DNA from: Exiguobacterium sp. AM39-5BH
Lineage (GTDB): Bacteria; Bacillota; Bacilli; Exiguobacteriales; Exiguobacteriaceae
DNA length: 64,000 nucleotides
NCBI RefSeq assembly: GCF_003467445.1
Contig: NZ_QSGS01000002.1
Span: 62,001 to 126,000, forward strand
Direction: 5' to 3'
Below are positions 10,794 to 18,861 of this stretch, in pieces; the first letter of the stretch is position 1; every line of letters starts with the position of its first letter. Under the pieces are notes generated by a model. That model made no database searches. It worked only from the letters and a program-made list of their open reading frames with translations, and was not told the DNA's origin. The position numbers and the translations under genes are program-made.

Positions 10794-10826
10794 GGAACGA
10801 AGCCACAAACGGCTTTGTTCCTTTTT
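10794..10826. terminator. Bidirectional intrinsic terminator between the unknown gene and hisE
   Basis: GGAACGAAGCC pairs with GGCTTTGTTCC (one G-T pair) around ACAAAC, with TTTTT on the plus strand and TTTT on the minus strand. It can end both the plus-strand gene and the his operon. Confidence 0.8.
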
Positions 10827-10829
10827 GTG

Positions 10830-11138
10830 TTACCAGTCAGTGACGTCACGGCGTGATTTCGCCGGAGTCGTCGTCCCATGTCGTTTGGCGAGGAGCGTCT
10901 CGACGTCCTGCAGCGATACGCCTTTGGCGGCGAGCAAGACGAGCAAATGGTACAACAGATCGGCCGACTCTTCGACTAAATCTTCATCGTTCAGTGCCGC
11001 GATGACGACTTCGAACGACTCTTCCCCAAACTTCTTGGCAATCTTGTCGACACCTTGGTCGAATAGATAAGACGTATAAGACCCTTCTTTCGGTGACGCC
11101 TGTCGTTCTTGAATCAACTTCTCTAATTCGTGAATCAT
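10830..11138 (-). CDS. hisE: Phosphoribosyl-ATP pyrophosphatase HisE
   Basis: The product (102 residues) hydrolyses phosphoribosyl-ATP to phosphoribosyl-AMP, the second step of histidine synthesis. It is an all-alpha MazG-like domain. The metal-binding EESFEVVIAAL and EESADLLYHLLVLL blocks hold the conserved acidic residues. HisE is a separate protein here, whereas in many bacteria it is fused to HisI. Its ATG overlaps the hisI stop by 4 bases (ATGA). It is the last gene of the operon, four bases from a terminator. Confidence 0.92.
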   Translation of the reverse strand: MIHELEKLIQERQASPKEGSYTSYLFDQGVDKIAKKFGEESFEVVIAALNDEDLVEESADLLYHLLVLLAAKGVSLQDVETLLAKRHGTTTPAKSRRDVTDW

Positions 11139-11467
11139 CCTTCCACCTCCGTGAAAAAGCAGCTTCGATTTCCCGTATGACACGTCGGCCCATTGGCACG
11201 GACCCGGACCAAGAGCGCGTCTTGGTCACAATCAACGTGGATGCTTTCGAGTTCAAGCGTGTTTCCGCTCGACTCTCCTTTCATCCAAAGTCGCCCTTTC
11301 GAACGGGACCAGAACGTGACCGTGTTCGTCTCAAGCGTCTTCTGAATCGCCTCATCGTTCATGTAGCCTAACATGAGGACGGCGTCGTCCTTTGTCGACA
11401 CGATGATGGTTGGAATCAATCCGTTGGCGTCGTAACGAATCGCATCGGCAAGTTGTGCTCGCTGCAT
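11135..11467 (-). CDS. hisI: Phosphoribosyl-AMP cyclohydrolase HisI
   Basis: A 110-residue zinc/magnesium enzyme that opens the adenine ring of phosphoribosyl-AMP, third step of the pathway. The motifs LMLGYMNDEA, TFWSRSKGRLWMKGE and SGNTLELESIHVDCDQDAL are diagnostic. The cysteine motif PTCHTGNRSCF supplies zinc ligands together with the earlier Cys in VDCDQD. The gene overlaps the 3' end of hisF by 52 bases in another frame; its ATG has an AGGTGAAACACGT leader inside hisF. Product HisI passes its substrate on to HisA. Confidence 0.93.
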   Translation of the reverse strand: MQRAQLADAIRYDANGLIPTIIVSTKDDAVLMLGYMNDEAIQKTLETNTVTFWSRSKGRLWMKGESSGNTLELESIHVDCDQDALLVRVRANGPTCHTGNRSCFFTEVEG

Positions 11468-12183
11468 ACGTGTTTCACCTCTTCCACTGTCGTTTTCCGG
11501 TCATGCAAAATCGAGGCGAGTAGCGCCGCATCGACCTTCTCGAGCGCGTCGACGACATGATTTGCGTTCCCGGCACCGCCAGAGGCGATAATCGGGATAT
11601 CGACGGCGTCCCGGAGCAAATCAAGGATTCGCAAATCGTAGCCGCTCTGCTTTCCGTCCTGATTCATCGACGTGACGAGCAGTTCACCCGCCCCAAGTAC
11701 GGCCACTTGCTTGGCCCAATCGACGGCCCGCAACTCGGTCCGGTTCTTCCCGCCATACGTATAGACGAAGTAATCGCCGTCTTCGAACTTGACGTCGATG
11801 GCGATGACGATACATTGTGAGCCGAACCGCTCGGCGGCCCGTTTAATCAAGTCGGGGGATTCGACAGCGAGCGTGTTGAGCGACACTTTATCGGCCCCGG
11901 CTTTTAAGAGCGAGGAAATATCCTCAAGCGACCGAATACCACCACCGACCGTGAGCGGGATGAACACTTTCCGGGCGACGGCACTGACGACGTCGAGCAT
12001 CGTCTGGCGGCGTTCCGTACTCGCAGTGATATCGAGAAACACGAGCTCATCGGCACCTGAGGCATCATAATATTTAGCAATCTCGACCGGATCGCCGATG
12101 TCACGTAACGCCACAAACTCAATCCCTTTGACAACACGACCGTCTTTGACATCAAGACACGGAATGATGCGACGTTTAAGCAT
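11416..12183 (-). CDS. hisF: Imidazole glycerol phosphate synthase cyclase subunit HisF
   Basis: The (beta-alpha)8-barrel cyclase of the HisFH complex, 255 residues. It uses ammonia from HisH to close the imidazole ring, giving imidazole glycerol phosphate and AICAR. MLKRRIIPCLDVKDGRVVKG gives catalytic Asp11, and VIAIDVKFEDG gives Asp130. Phosphate-binding loops are SASTERR-like VFLDITAST and IIASGGAGN. The C terminus extends about five residues past the usual NLPMRF end, inside the hisI overlap. It starts 8 bases inside the end of hisA. Confidence 0.95.
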   Translation of the reverse strand: MLKRRIIPCLDVKDGRVVKGIEFVALRDIGDPVEIAKYYDASGADELVFLDITASTERRQTMLDVVSAVARKVFIPLTVGGGIRSLEDISSLLKAGADKVSLNTLAVESPDLIKRAAERFGSQCIVIAIDVKFEDGDYFVYTYGGKNRTELRAVDWAKQVAVLGAGELLVTSMNQDGKQSGYDLRILDLLRDAVDIPIIASGGAGNANHVVDALEKVDAALLASILHDRKTTVEEVKHVCSEHNLPMRFVTTPTD

Positions 12184-12889
12184 GGCGCGCCTCCCACTCG
12201 ATCAAGTCATCAAGACTGACTTGTCCGGAGAGTAGTGCCTTCCCGACGACCGCCTCGTCGATGCCGGCCGCTTGAAGCGCCTCGACGTCAGCCTCGGTCG
12301 TCACGCCACCCGAGGCGATGATCGTGACTGAAACAGCATCACGGAGCGCCTTCATCCGCTCGAGGTTCGGTCCGTTCAATTTCCCGTCCGAACCGATATC
12401 CGTATAGAGAATCGTCTTGACGCCACGGGCAACGAGCCCTTTCGCGGCATCGATATCTTTTAAGTCGGTCGCTTCTTGCCAGCCGTTGACGGCGACGATG
12501 CCATCATAGGCGTCGAGGGCGACGGCGACACGATCCCCGTACTTCGCGAGCGCCCGGTCTAAGAAATCCGGGTCTGTGAACGCCTTTGTCCCAAGCAAGA
12601 CCCGGTCGGCGCCGGTCGCCATGACCGCATCGAGCGCTTCCTCGGAACGGATGCCTCCGCCGGTCTGGACGAAGAAGCCGCACGATTTAGCGAAGCGGAC
12701 GACATCAAGATGTCTCGGTTCGCCGGCTTTCGCCCCTTCGAGATCAATCAAGTGAAGCATCGGAACGCGCCCTTGCCATTCCTTCAATTTCTCATACGGG
12801 TCTCCGTACTGTTCTTCTGTATTGAAATCGCCTTCCGTCAAGCGGACGATTTTTCCGTCAATCAAATCAATGGCCGGTAGTAATCTCAC
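12176..12889 (-). CDS. hisA: ProFAR isomerase HisA
   Basis: A 237-residue (beta-alpha)8-barrel that catalyses the Amadori rearrangement of ProFAR to PRFAR. MRLLPAIDLIDGKIVRLTEG carries the catalytic Asp8, and LYTDIGSDGKLNGPN carries the second catalytic aspartate. Phosphate-binding loops QTGGGIRSEE and IASGGVTTEADV are intact. It overlaps hisH by 23 bases upstream and hisF by 8 bases downstream, which implies tight translational coupling. Confidence 0.95.
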   Translation of the reverse strand: MRLLPAIDLIDGKIVRLTEGDFNTEEQYGDPYEKLKEWQGRVPMLHLIDLEGAKAGEPRHLDVVRFAKSCGFFVQTGGGIRSEEALDAVMATGADRVLLGTKAFTDPDFLDRALAKYGDRVAVALDAYDGIVAVNGWQEATDLKDIDAAKGLVARGVKTILYTDIGSDGKLNGPNLERMKALRDAVSVTIIASGGVTTEADVEALQAAGIDEAVVGKALLSGQVSLDDLIEWEARHA

Positions 12890-13454
12890 GTTCGACCGCC
12901 TCCTTCCATTCTGTCAATAAACGTAATCCGAACGCGCCGCTCTTCTCGGGATGAAACTGCATCCCCGTGACGAGTCCTTTTTGCACGATGGCTGGCACGG
13001 TTTCACCCATATAATCGGCAGAAGCGATCACATGGACCGAGTCGGTCACGACGTGATACGAGTGGACGAAATAGACGTCCTCGTCGCGCAAAATCGAGTT
13101 CCATCCGACGTGTGGCAGACGTTTCGCCCGCATCCGCTCGACGCGGCCTTCAATCAAACCGAGTCCTTCCGTCGGCACCCCTTCCGTGCTCGACTCGAAT
13201 AAGAGTTGCATGCCGAGACAGATGCCAAGAAACGGTTTTTCCTGTGCCGAGCGCTTTAACAACGGGATGAGTCCCGTCTCGTCCAGCGATTGCATCGCCT
13301 GCGGGAACGCCCCGACCCCAGGAAGCAAGATGGCGTCCGCCGCCTCGATCTCTGAGGGATCGTTCGTGATGATAACGTAACAGCCGATAGCTTGGAGCGC
13401 CCGTTCGACATTGAACACGTTGCCCATTCCATAATCGATGACCGCGACTTTCAT
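12867..13454 (-). CDS. hisH: Imidazole glycerol phosphate synthase glutaminase subunit HisH
   Basis: A class I glutamine amidotransferase of 195 residues that supplies ammonia to HisF. The nucleophile is the Cys in FLGICLGMQLLFESS. The catalytic His and Glu are in GMQFHPEKSG, and the oxyanion-strand motif is PGVGAF. The start MKVAVIDYGMGN is canonical and overlaps the hisB stop by 4 bases. Confidence 0.95.
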   Translation of the reverse strand: MKVAVIDYGMGNVFNVERALQAIGCYVIITNDPSEIEAADAILLPGVGAFPQAMQSLDETGLIPLLKRSAQEKPFLGICLGMQLLFESSTEGVPTEGLGLIEGRVERMRAKRLPHVGWNSILRDEDVYFVHSYHVVTDSVHVIASADYMGETVPAIVQKGLVTGMQFHPEKSGAFGLRLLTEWKEAVEREITTGH

Positions 13455-14038
13455 CCTTCGATCAGTCCTTTCGTCGAGGGCAATCGATTCGACCCGTCTT
13501 GCCCGATTGCTTCGGCGAGGGCGCGACCGAACGCTTTGAACAGTCCTTCAATCATATGGTGCGAGTTCGACCCGTAGAGCACTTCAAGATGCAGCGTCAA
13601 GCGGGCGTTCATCGCCACGGCCCGGAAAAATTCTTCGGCAAGTTCGGTATCAAAATCCCCGAGTTTCGGGTTTTTAATGTCGGCTCGGTAGACGAGGAAC
13701 GGTCGGCCCGACACATCGACGACGGCACGCGCGAGTGTCTCGTCCATCGGTAAATAACTCGTACCGTAGCGGCGGATACCGATTTTATCACCGAGCGCTT
13801 GATTGATCATCTGGCCGAGGGCAATCCCGACATCTTCGACCGTGTGGTGGGCGTCGACCCACGTGTCCCCTTCGACATGGGCCGTCAAATCGATTCGGCT
13901 ATGGAAGGCGAACAGGGTTAGCATATGGTCAAAGAAGCCGACGCCTGTCTTGACGTCACTTTGTCCCGTCCCGTTCAAATCGAGTTTAAGTTCGATCTTC
14001 GTCTCTTTCGTCTCTCGTTTCGTCTCAGCTGTTCTCAA
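13451..14038 (-). CDS. hisB: Imidazoleglycerol-phosphate dehydratase HisB
   Basis: Monofunctional dehydratase (195 residues) without the N-terminal phosphatase seen in enteric HisB; the phosphatase role belongs to hisJ in this genome. GVGFFDHMLTLFAFHSR and DAHHTVEDVGIALGQ are the manganese-binding repeat motifs. The second half repeats them as VEFFRAVA-like EEFFRAVAMNARLT and SNSHHMIEGLFKAFGRAL. It overlaps hisC by 14 bases and hisH by 4 bases. Confidence 0.95.
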   Translation of the reverse strand: MRTAETKRETKETKIELKLDLNGTGQSDVKTGVGFFDHMLTLFAFHSRIDLTAHVEGDTWVDAHHTVEDVGIALGQMINQALGDKIGIRRYGTSYLPMDETLARAVVDVSGRPFLVYRADIKNPKLGDFDTELAEEFFRAVAMNARLTLHLEVLYGSNSHHMIEGLFKAFGRALAEAIGQDGSNRLPSTKGLIEG

Positions 14039-15038
14039 ATGAAGTCACCTCTTCTATCGTTTGTTGAAGCAAGCGGTACGCCTCGTCCGTACCGGCACTG
14101 ACACGAAGCCCGTCTGAGAACGCGCGAACGTGCACGTCTTTTTCAAGGAATCGGGCGGCCCAGGCTTCGCTGTCCGGCGTCTCGACGTATAGGAAGTTGG
14201 CACGGCTCGGCAAGACGTTCCCAATCGGTGCGAGCAACGCCTCAAGCTTTTGTCGCTGCGTTTGATGGAAGTTGATCGACTCATCGATATAATCGGGGTC
14301 GTTCAAGACGACCGTCGCCACGGCCGCACTCAACCCGCTCACATTGAATGGCGAACGGAACCGGTCAATCTTCTCGATTAAACGCTCGTCGGCAATCATG
14401 AAGCCGATGCGCAGATTCGCGAGTCCGAACGCTTTCGACAGCGTCCGGAGAATGATAACGTTCGCATGCTTCGCCAGGCGATCTTTGAATGAATCTTCCA
14501 TCGTGAAATCGATATACGCCTCGTCGACGACCAAATACGGGACTCGGCTGGCAATCGTCTCGAGATCATCGAGCGACCACATCATTCCGGTCGGATTGTT
14601 CGGGTTCGAGATGAGGACGAGTTTCGGCCGTTCCGCCTCAATCGTCTCCATCAGCGCCTCGAACGATAGTCCGTTCGCATCCGGCTGCACGAAATTCCCA
14701 CGGGCAATGTGCGTATAAATCCCATACATTGAAAAATCGGGAATCGGTGAGGCGACGATGTCCTCAGTATCGAGGATGGCCTGACAGAGAATCGCGAGCA
14801 ATTCATCGCTGCCACTGCCGACCATGAGTTGTTGTGGGCTGACACCGGCATATGCCGCATAGCTTTGTTTCAACGCCGTCAACTCGTCGACCGGATAATG
14901 GCTCAAGTCGAGCGGCAGCTTACGTATCGCCGTCTTCAAGCGCTCAGGGAACGCATACTGGCTCTCATTTTGATTCAACGCGTGCCCTTTGACCGTATGC
15001 GGGACGTAGCGGGGAATCGATTCATAATTCAGTCTCAT
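14025..15038 (-). CDS. hisC: Histidinol-phosphate aminotransferase HisC
   Basis: A 337-residue PLP enzyme that converts imidazole acetol phosphate and glutamate into histidinol phosphate. Motifs are HALNQNESQYAFP, SGSDELLAIL, SNPNNPTGMMWSL, VVDEAYIDFTM and LRTLSKAFGLANLRIGF with the PLP lysine. In B. subtilis hisC lies in the trp region; here it is placed between hisD and hisB. A paralogue lies at 8181-9185. The ATG overlaps the natural hisD stop (GTATGAG). Confidence 0.93.
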   Translation of the reverse strand: MRLNYESIPRYVPHTVKGHALNQNESQYAFPERLKTAIRKLPLDLSHYPVDELTALKQSYAAYAGVSPQQLMVGSGSDELLAILCQAILDTEDIVASPIPDFSMYGIYTHIARGNFVQPDANGLSFEALMETIEAERPKLVLISNPNNPTGMMWSLDDLETIASRVPYLVVDEAYIDFTMEDSFKDRLAKHANVIILRTLSKAFGLANLRIGFMIADERLIEKIDRFRSPFNVSGLSAAVATVVLNDPDYIDESINFHQTQRQKLEALLAPIGNVLPSRANFLYVETPDSEAWAARFLEKDVHVRAFSDGLRVSAGTDEAYRLLQQTIEEVTSFENS

Positions 15039-16251
15039 ACGTCCTCCAATCGGACCGCCATCGCCCGGGCGTGGCCGTCAAGTTGTTCTTGTTGCGCGAT
15101 TCGATCGCGGCACGCGTGATGCGCTCATCGAGTTCTGTCATTTGCAGGAACGTCTGGCGTCGGTAAAAATCATCGACCGAGAGTCCGCTCGAGAAGCGGG
15201 CCGTTCCGCTCGTCGGCAGGACGTGATTCGGTCCCGCGATGTAATCCCCAAACGCCTCCGCCACTTCATGACCGAGGAAGAACGATCCGCCGTGGCGGAT
15301 GGCTTGCATGTAGTCTTCCGGGTCGGCGACGGCGAGTTGGACGTGTTCGGCCGCCATCTCGTTCGCATAACGAATCGCCTCAGCCTTCGTCTTCACGAGG
15401 ACACCCCCGCGCTTCATCGCCTCTATCGCAATGTCACGCCGCGGTAATTCGGCCAACTGTCGGTCCAGTTCTTGTCGAATCGATTCGGCCAACTCCTCTG
15501 TCGAAACGAGCGCGAGTGCCGTCGCTTCGACGTCGTGCTCGGCTTGGGCGAGCAAATCGGCGGCAATCCATCTCGGGCTGGCCGTCTCATCGGCGATGAT
15601 GAGCACCTCGGACGGTCCTGCGACCGAATCGATGCCGACGATGTGGGACACGAGCGATTTTGCCGTCGCGACATAGGCGTTCCCGGGCCCGACGATTTTA
15701 TCGACTGGTTGAATCGTCTCGGTGCCGAACGCCAAGGCGGCCACGGCTTGCGCGCCGCCGACGAGATAGCATTCATCCGCCCCGGCGATTTTTGCTGCAA
15801 TCAATAACGATAAGTCGATGCCATCTTGTTTCGGCGGCGTCACCATGACGACCCGTTTCACCCCGGCCACTTTCGCCGGAATGATGTTCATCAACACGCT
15901 CGACGGATAGACGGCCGTCCCGCCCGGCACGTACACACCGACCGAGTCGAGCGGCATGAAACGGCGTCCAAGTCGGAACATCTCGTCTTCATATACGTCG
16001 TCTTGGCGTCGTTGGCGCACGTGGAACGTGCGAATCCGTTCGGCGGCCAGCGTCAACGCCTTGGTCAGTTCAGCATATGCTTCAGGTGGTGTGAACGTCT
16101 TCAAATCGACCGTTTCGATTTTATCGACACCGTCAAATTTCTTCGTGAACGCGAGAAGCGCCTCGTCCCCGTTCGACTCCACGGCCTCGAGAATCGGTTT
16201 GACCGCTTCCGCCCAGCTTTCCCGCCGGGTCCGGTTCGTTTCCGTACTCAT
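15035..16251 (-). CDS. hisD: Histidinol dehydrogenase HisD, frameshifted near its C terminus
   Basis: HisD oxidises histidinol to histidine in two NAD-dependent steps. Clear motifs are GVYVPGGTAVYPSSVLMN, GPGNAYVATAKSLVS, GIDSVAGPSEVLIIADE, LAQAEHDVEATA and AEHVQLAV, with zinc and catalytic residues in AEHD and the later PNHVLPTSG. After TRAA at about 15098-15105 the frame shifts. Adding one base gives ...IAQQEQLDGHARAMAVRLED, the normal HisD C terminus, with a stop at 15035-15037 that overlaps the hisC start. The unrepaired frame runs to 15022 and lacks this ending. The start ATG 16251 has GGAGG 7 bases upstream and overlaps hisG by 4 bases. Repaired length is 405 residues. Confidence 0.92.
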
Positions 16252-16856
16252 TTCGCTTCCTCCTTGCTCAAGCGACGAATCCATGCCTTCAATTCATCGG
16301 GATTGTTGGCGAGAGCCGCCTCACTCGTGATGAACTTGGCGTTCACCGTGAAAATCGTCTCATATTCTTCAAGGTCGTTCGCGCGGAGCGTCGCCCCCGT
16401 CTCGACGATGTCGACGATGCAATCGGCGAGTCCCGTCAGCGGTGCGAGTTCGACCGATCCGTTCAACGCGATCACTTCGACGTTCTGTCGCTTCGAGGCG
16501 AAATGAGAGATGGCGATATTCGGATATTTGCTCGCAACTTTCAATTTCTTCGTCCCGTTCTTTCGTTCTTTCGGTCCGCAGACCGCCATACGGCAACGGC
16601 CGAATGGTAAGTCGACGACTTCAAGCACGCCCGGTGTCTTCTCGCGCAAGATGTCCCCGCCGACGACACCGACATCTGCCGCGCCGTGCATGACGTATTT
16701 ATAGACATCATCCCCTTTGACGAAGATGAACTCATGCCCGTCGACTTCGACCGTCAGTTCGCGGCCGCGCTTCTCCGGCCAAACCGTAAGTCCGACTTGT
16801 TCGAAATAGTCTCGGGCCGCATTCTCAATGCGTCCTTTGGCAATCGCTACTTTCAT
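16248..16856 (-). CDS. hisG: ATP phosphoribosyltransferase catalytic subunit HisG, short form
   Basis: A 202-residue short-type HisG, which lacks the C-terminal histidine-binding domain and needs HisZ for activity and feedback control. It condenses ATP with PRPP, the first committed step. Motifs are MKVAIAKGRIENAA, GAADVGVVGGDILRE, VASKYPNIA and the PRPP loop ADCIVDIVETGATLRAN. It directly follows hisZ with a 4-base overlap, in keeping with a HisZ-HisG complex. Confidence 0.95.
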   Translation of the reverse strand: MKVAIAKGRIENAARDYFEQVGLTVWPEKRGRELTVEVDGHEFIFVKGDDVYKYVMHGAADVGVVGGDILREKTPGVLEVVDLPFGRCRMAVCGPKERKNGTKKLKVASKYPNIAISHFASKRQNVEVIALNGSVELAPLTGLADCIVDIVETGATLRANDLEEYETIFTVNAKFITSEAALANNPDELKAWIRRLSKEEAK

Positions 16857-17776
16857 AAAATCACCTCACCTAACTGTTCTAAATCAAGGGACAGGCCGAA
16901 CGCCCGTCGCGATTGGCCGAAATGTCCGTATAGTGAATCATAGCGACCGCCCGAGAGGACGCGACGTCCGTCGATACTGCCTGTCACTGTCAATCCTGAA
17001 TAGTAATCAAAATCACCGGTCTGACCAAAGTCGTACGAGACGTTCAAACCGATGGACCGTAAATGTTCGACCGCCCGTTCGACTTCCCCAATCGCAGCCG
17101 TCAAGCTTGGCTCCGCGACTTCACGTAACTCATCAAGTGCCGAGTCACCAATCAAGAACGGTAATTTCGCGATTAACGGGTATTGATACGTATCAGCGAG
17201 CTCTCGGAGCGATTCCAAGTTACGGAGCGCCAAATATTGGCGTAACGTCCGTTCTGGGATACCGGCCTCGTCCGCCACTGCAGTGACCAAGGCAGCCGAT
17301 CCGACTTGAATCCGGAGTCCGTCTTGCGGCAGGACGCGCTCGGTCATACTGAGGAACGAGGCGATCAACTCCATATCTGGAGCGTCCCCGTCAATCCATT
17401 CGAGACCGAGCTGTTGACGTTCGTGCGGCTGTCCCGAGTGCTTCGGGGTACGCCGGTACACGGCACCGGCGTACGCGACACGCATCGGCTCATGACCGTC
17501 CGCGAGTTTCCGTGCGATTTGTAACGTATAGTCTGGGCGCATGACGAGCAACTCGCCGTCATTCCCGAACAGACGATAATAGGCCGACTCATCGAACAGG
17601 GCCAAGTCTTGATAGTGCGAATAATATTCTACGAGTGGCGGTTCGATCACGCTATAGCCGTTTGATTCGGCTCGCTCTAGAAATGATAACATCCACTGCT
17701 TCGGACGCAGAACGTCCTCCCCTTGCAATTCGTGCCATCCTTCCGGGATGGATCCTTTAGTATTGAACCAAATCAT
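16853..17776 (-). CDS. hisZ: ATP phosphoribosyltransferase regulatory subunit HisZ
   Basis: A histidyl-tRNA-synthetase-like paralogue without aminoacylation function; it activates short HisG and mediates histidine feedback. The class II core is visible: GEDVLRPKQWMLSFLERAES, EPPLVEYYSHYQDLA, ELLVMRPDYTLQIAR (motif 2 type) and RVLSGGRYDSLYGHFG near the end. The ORF is open from a GTG at 17785, but the ATG at 17776 is 8 bases behind an AAAGGG site and is preferred, giving 307 residues. It is the first gene of the operon. Confidence 0.92.
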   Translation of the reverse strand: MIWFNTKGSIPEGWHELQGEDVLRPKQWMLSFLERAESNGYSVIEPPLVEYYSHYQDLALFDESAYYRLFGNDGELLVMRPDYTLQIARKLADGHEPMRVAYAGAVYRRTPKHSGQPHERQQLGLEWIDGDAPDMELIASFLSMTERVLPQDGLRIQVGSAALVTAVADEAGIPERTLRQYLALRNLESLRELADTYQYPLIAKLPFLIGDSALDELREVAEPSLTAAIGEVERAVEHLRSIGLNVSYDFGQTGDFDYYSGLTVTGSIDGRRVLSGGRYDSLYGHFGQSRRAFGLSLDLEQLGEVIL

Positions 17777-17801
17777 CAATATCACCCTTTATCTTATTAT
17801 C

Positions 17802-17819
17802 ACTTTACCAAACTAAAGT
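17802..17819. promoter_or_regulatory. Inverted repeat in the hisZ-hisJ divergent promoter region, possible operator
   Basis: ACTTTA-CCAAAC-TAAAGT is a perfect six-base inverted repeat with a six-base centre. It covers the hisJ -35 region and lies downstream of the his-operon start point, a position where a repressor could block both directions. No protein is assigned. Confidence 0.4.
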
Positions 17820-17832
17820 AGTGTGTTAAATT
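17804..17832 (+). promoter_or_regulatory. Candidate hisJ promoter
   Basis: TTTACC and TAAATT with a 17-base spacer point towards hisJ. The -10 hexamer overlaps the -10 of the opposite his-operon promoter within TTAAATTTA. Confidence 0.5.
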
Positions 17833-17857
17833 TATCAAACCAAGCCGGTGCTGTCAA
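17829..17857 (-). promoter_or_regulatory. His operon promoter
   Basis: On the minus strand a consensus TTGACA and TAAATT are spaced by exactly 17 bases, about 50 bases before hisZ. This is the best sigma-A-type promoter in the region. No T-box sequence is visible in the short leader. Confidence 0.75.
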
Positions 17858-17885
17858 CCGGCGAACTCGAAAGGAATGTCGCCTG

Positions 17886-18698
17886 ATGATTGATTTTACC
17901 CGTGACGGTCACCTTCACACTCCATTTTGTCCGCATGGCTCGAACGACCCGCTCCATATGTATGTCGAGCAAGCGTTAGCCCGAGGAATTAAGACGCTCA
18001 CGTTCACCGAGCATGCCCCGTTCCCGGCCCGGTTCCTCGACCCGACGCCCGAGAAAGACTCAGCCATGTCGCTCGAGTCGTTGCCGCTTTATATTGAAGC
18101 GGTTCAGAAGCTGAAGCGATCGTATCCTGAGCTCGATCTACGACTTGGCCTAGAGATTGACTATTTGCCTGGTTGTGAGGCCGAGACGTTGGCTTTCCTC
18201 GAGCCATACGCCGATGTGTTAGATGAAACAATCTTGTCCCAACACTTTCTATTCGTCGACGGCGAGCTCCTGCCTGTCGACTTCTCGGCCGAGTCTTTTG
18301 ATACGCTCGTGCGTCGCGTCGGGTCGTTCGAAGACGTGATGCGACGCTACTACACGACGCTTGAGGTCGGACTCGCGTTTCCGTGGGAGTGCTTGAAGGT
18401 AAATCGCATCGGACATATCGATTTACCAATCAAATATCAAACCAACTATGTGTGGGACCGCGCAAACGTCCAGAAACAACAGACGTCCCTGCTTCAGCGA
18501 ATTGCCGAACGTGGTTTTGGGCTCGATTTGAACACGGCCGGACTCCGCAAACCAGAGTGCAGACAACCTTATGCCATAGATGTCATGACTGAGGCGAGCA
18601 CACTCGGTATCCCGTTCGTGCTTGGTTCGGATGCCCATATCGCGAAAGATGTGGGCTCCGGGTTCGAAACAATACAAAAAAAAGCCACGTTCCTATGA
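17886..18698 (+). CDS. hisJ: Histidinol-phosphatase HisJ (PHP family)
   Basis: A 270-residue PHP-domain metal-dependent phosphatase that makes histidinol from histidinol phosphate. DGHLHTPFCPHGSNDPL holds the first metal-binding histidines; TFTEHAPFP and RLGLEIDYLPG follow, and IPFVLGSDAHIAKDVG carries the late Asp and His ligands. The start at 17886 fits an AAAGGA site and the family N terminus; an upstream open frame to 17823 has no such support. It complements the monofunctional HisB and is transcribed divergently from the his operon. The stop codon lies inside a terminator hairpin. Confidence 0.9.
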   Translation: MIDFTRDGHLHTPFCPHGSNDPLHMYVEQALARGIKTLTFTEHAPFPARFLDPTPEKDSAMSLESLPLYIEAVQKLKRSYPELDLRLGLEIDYLPGCEAETLAFLEPYADVLDETILSQHFLFVDGELLPVDFSAESFDTLVRRVGSFEDVMRRYYTTLEVGLAFPWECLKVNRIGHIDLPIKYQTNYVWDRANVQKQQTSLLQRIAERGFGLDLNTAGLRKPECRQPYAIDVMTEASTLGIPFVLGSDAHIAKDVGSGFETIQKKATFL

Positions 18699-18708
18699 AC
18701 GTGGCTTT
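18681..18708 (+). terminator. hisJ terminator overlapping the stop codon
   Basis: AAAGCCACGTTC-CTAT-GAACGTGGCTTT is a perfect 12-base-pair stem. The left arm encodes the last HisJ codons and the TGA lies at the loop/right-arm border. Confidence 0.8.
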
Positions 18709-18824
18709 CTCACAGCGATCTAGCTATCTAGATCCCCATTTTTTGGTTGTCGATAACGATATGGCGTTCCATTTCTTCATCTATCGATAATGATACCATA
18801 CTGATTCCACAATGCAACCTGAAA

Positions 18825-18856
18825 ATAAAAAAAGGATGACTGAGTGGCCATCCTTT
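18825..18856 (-). terminator. Intrinsic terminator after the 118-residue unknown gene
   Basis: AAAGGATG pairs with CATCCTTT around TGGC-rich loop bases, followed by TTTTATTTT on the minus strand, just past the stop at 18862. Confidence 0.7.
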
Positions 18857-18861
18857 CGTAT

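Noticed and set aside
15826..16506. Long plus-strand frame opposite hisD and hisG
   Set aside because: Shadow of the his genes in a high-GC third-position context; no ribosome-binding site or protein-like motifs.
17777..17885. T-box or histidine riboswitch before hisZ
   Set aside because: The leader is about 50 bases and has no T-box sequence or terminator.
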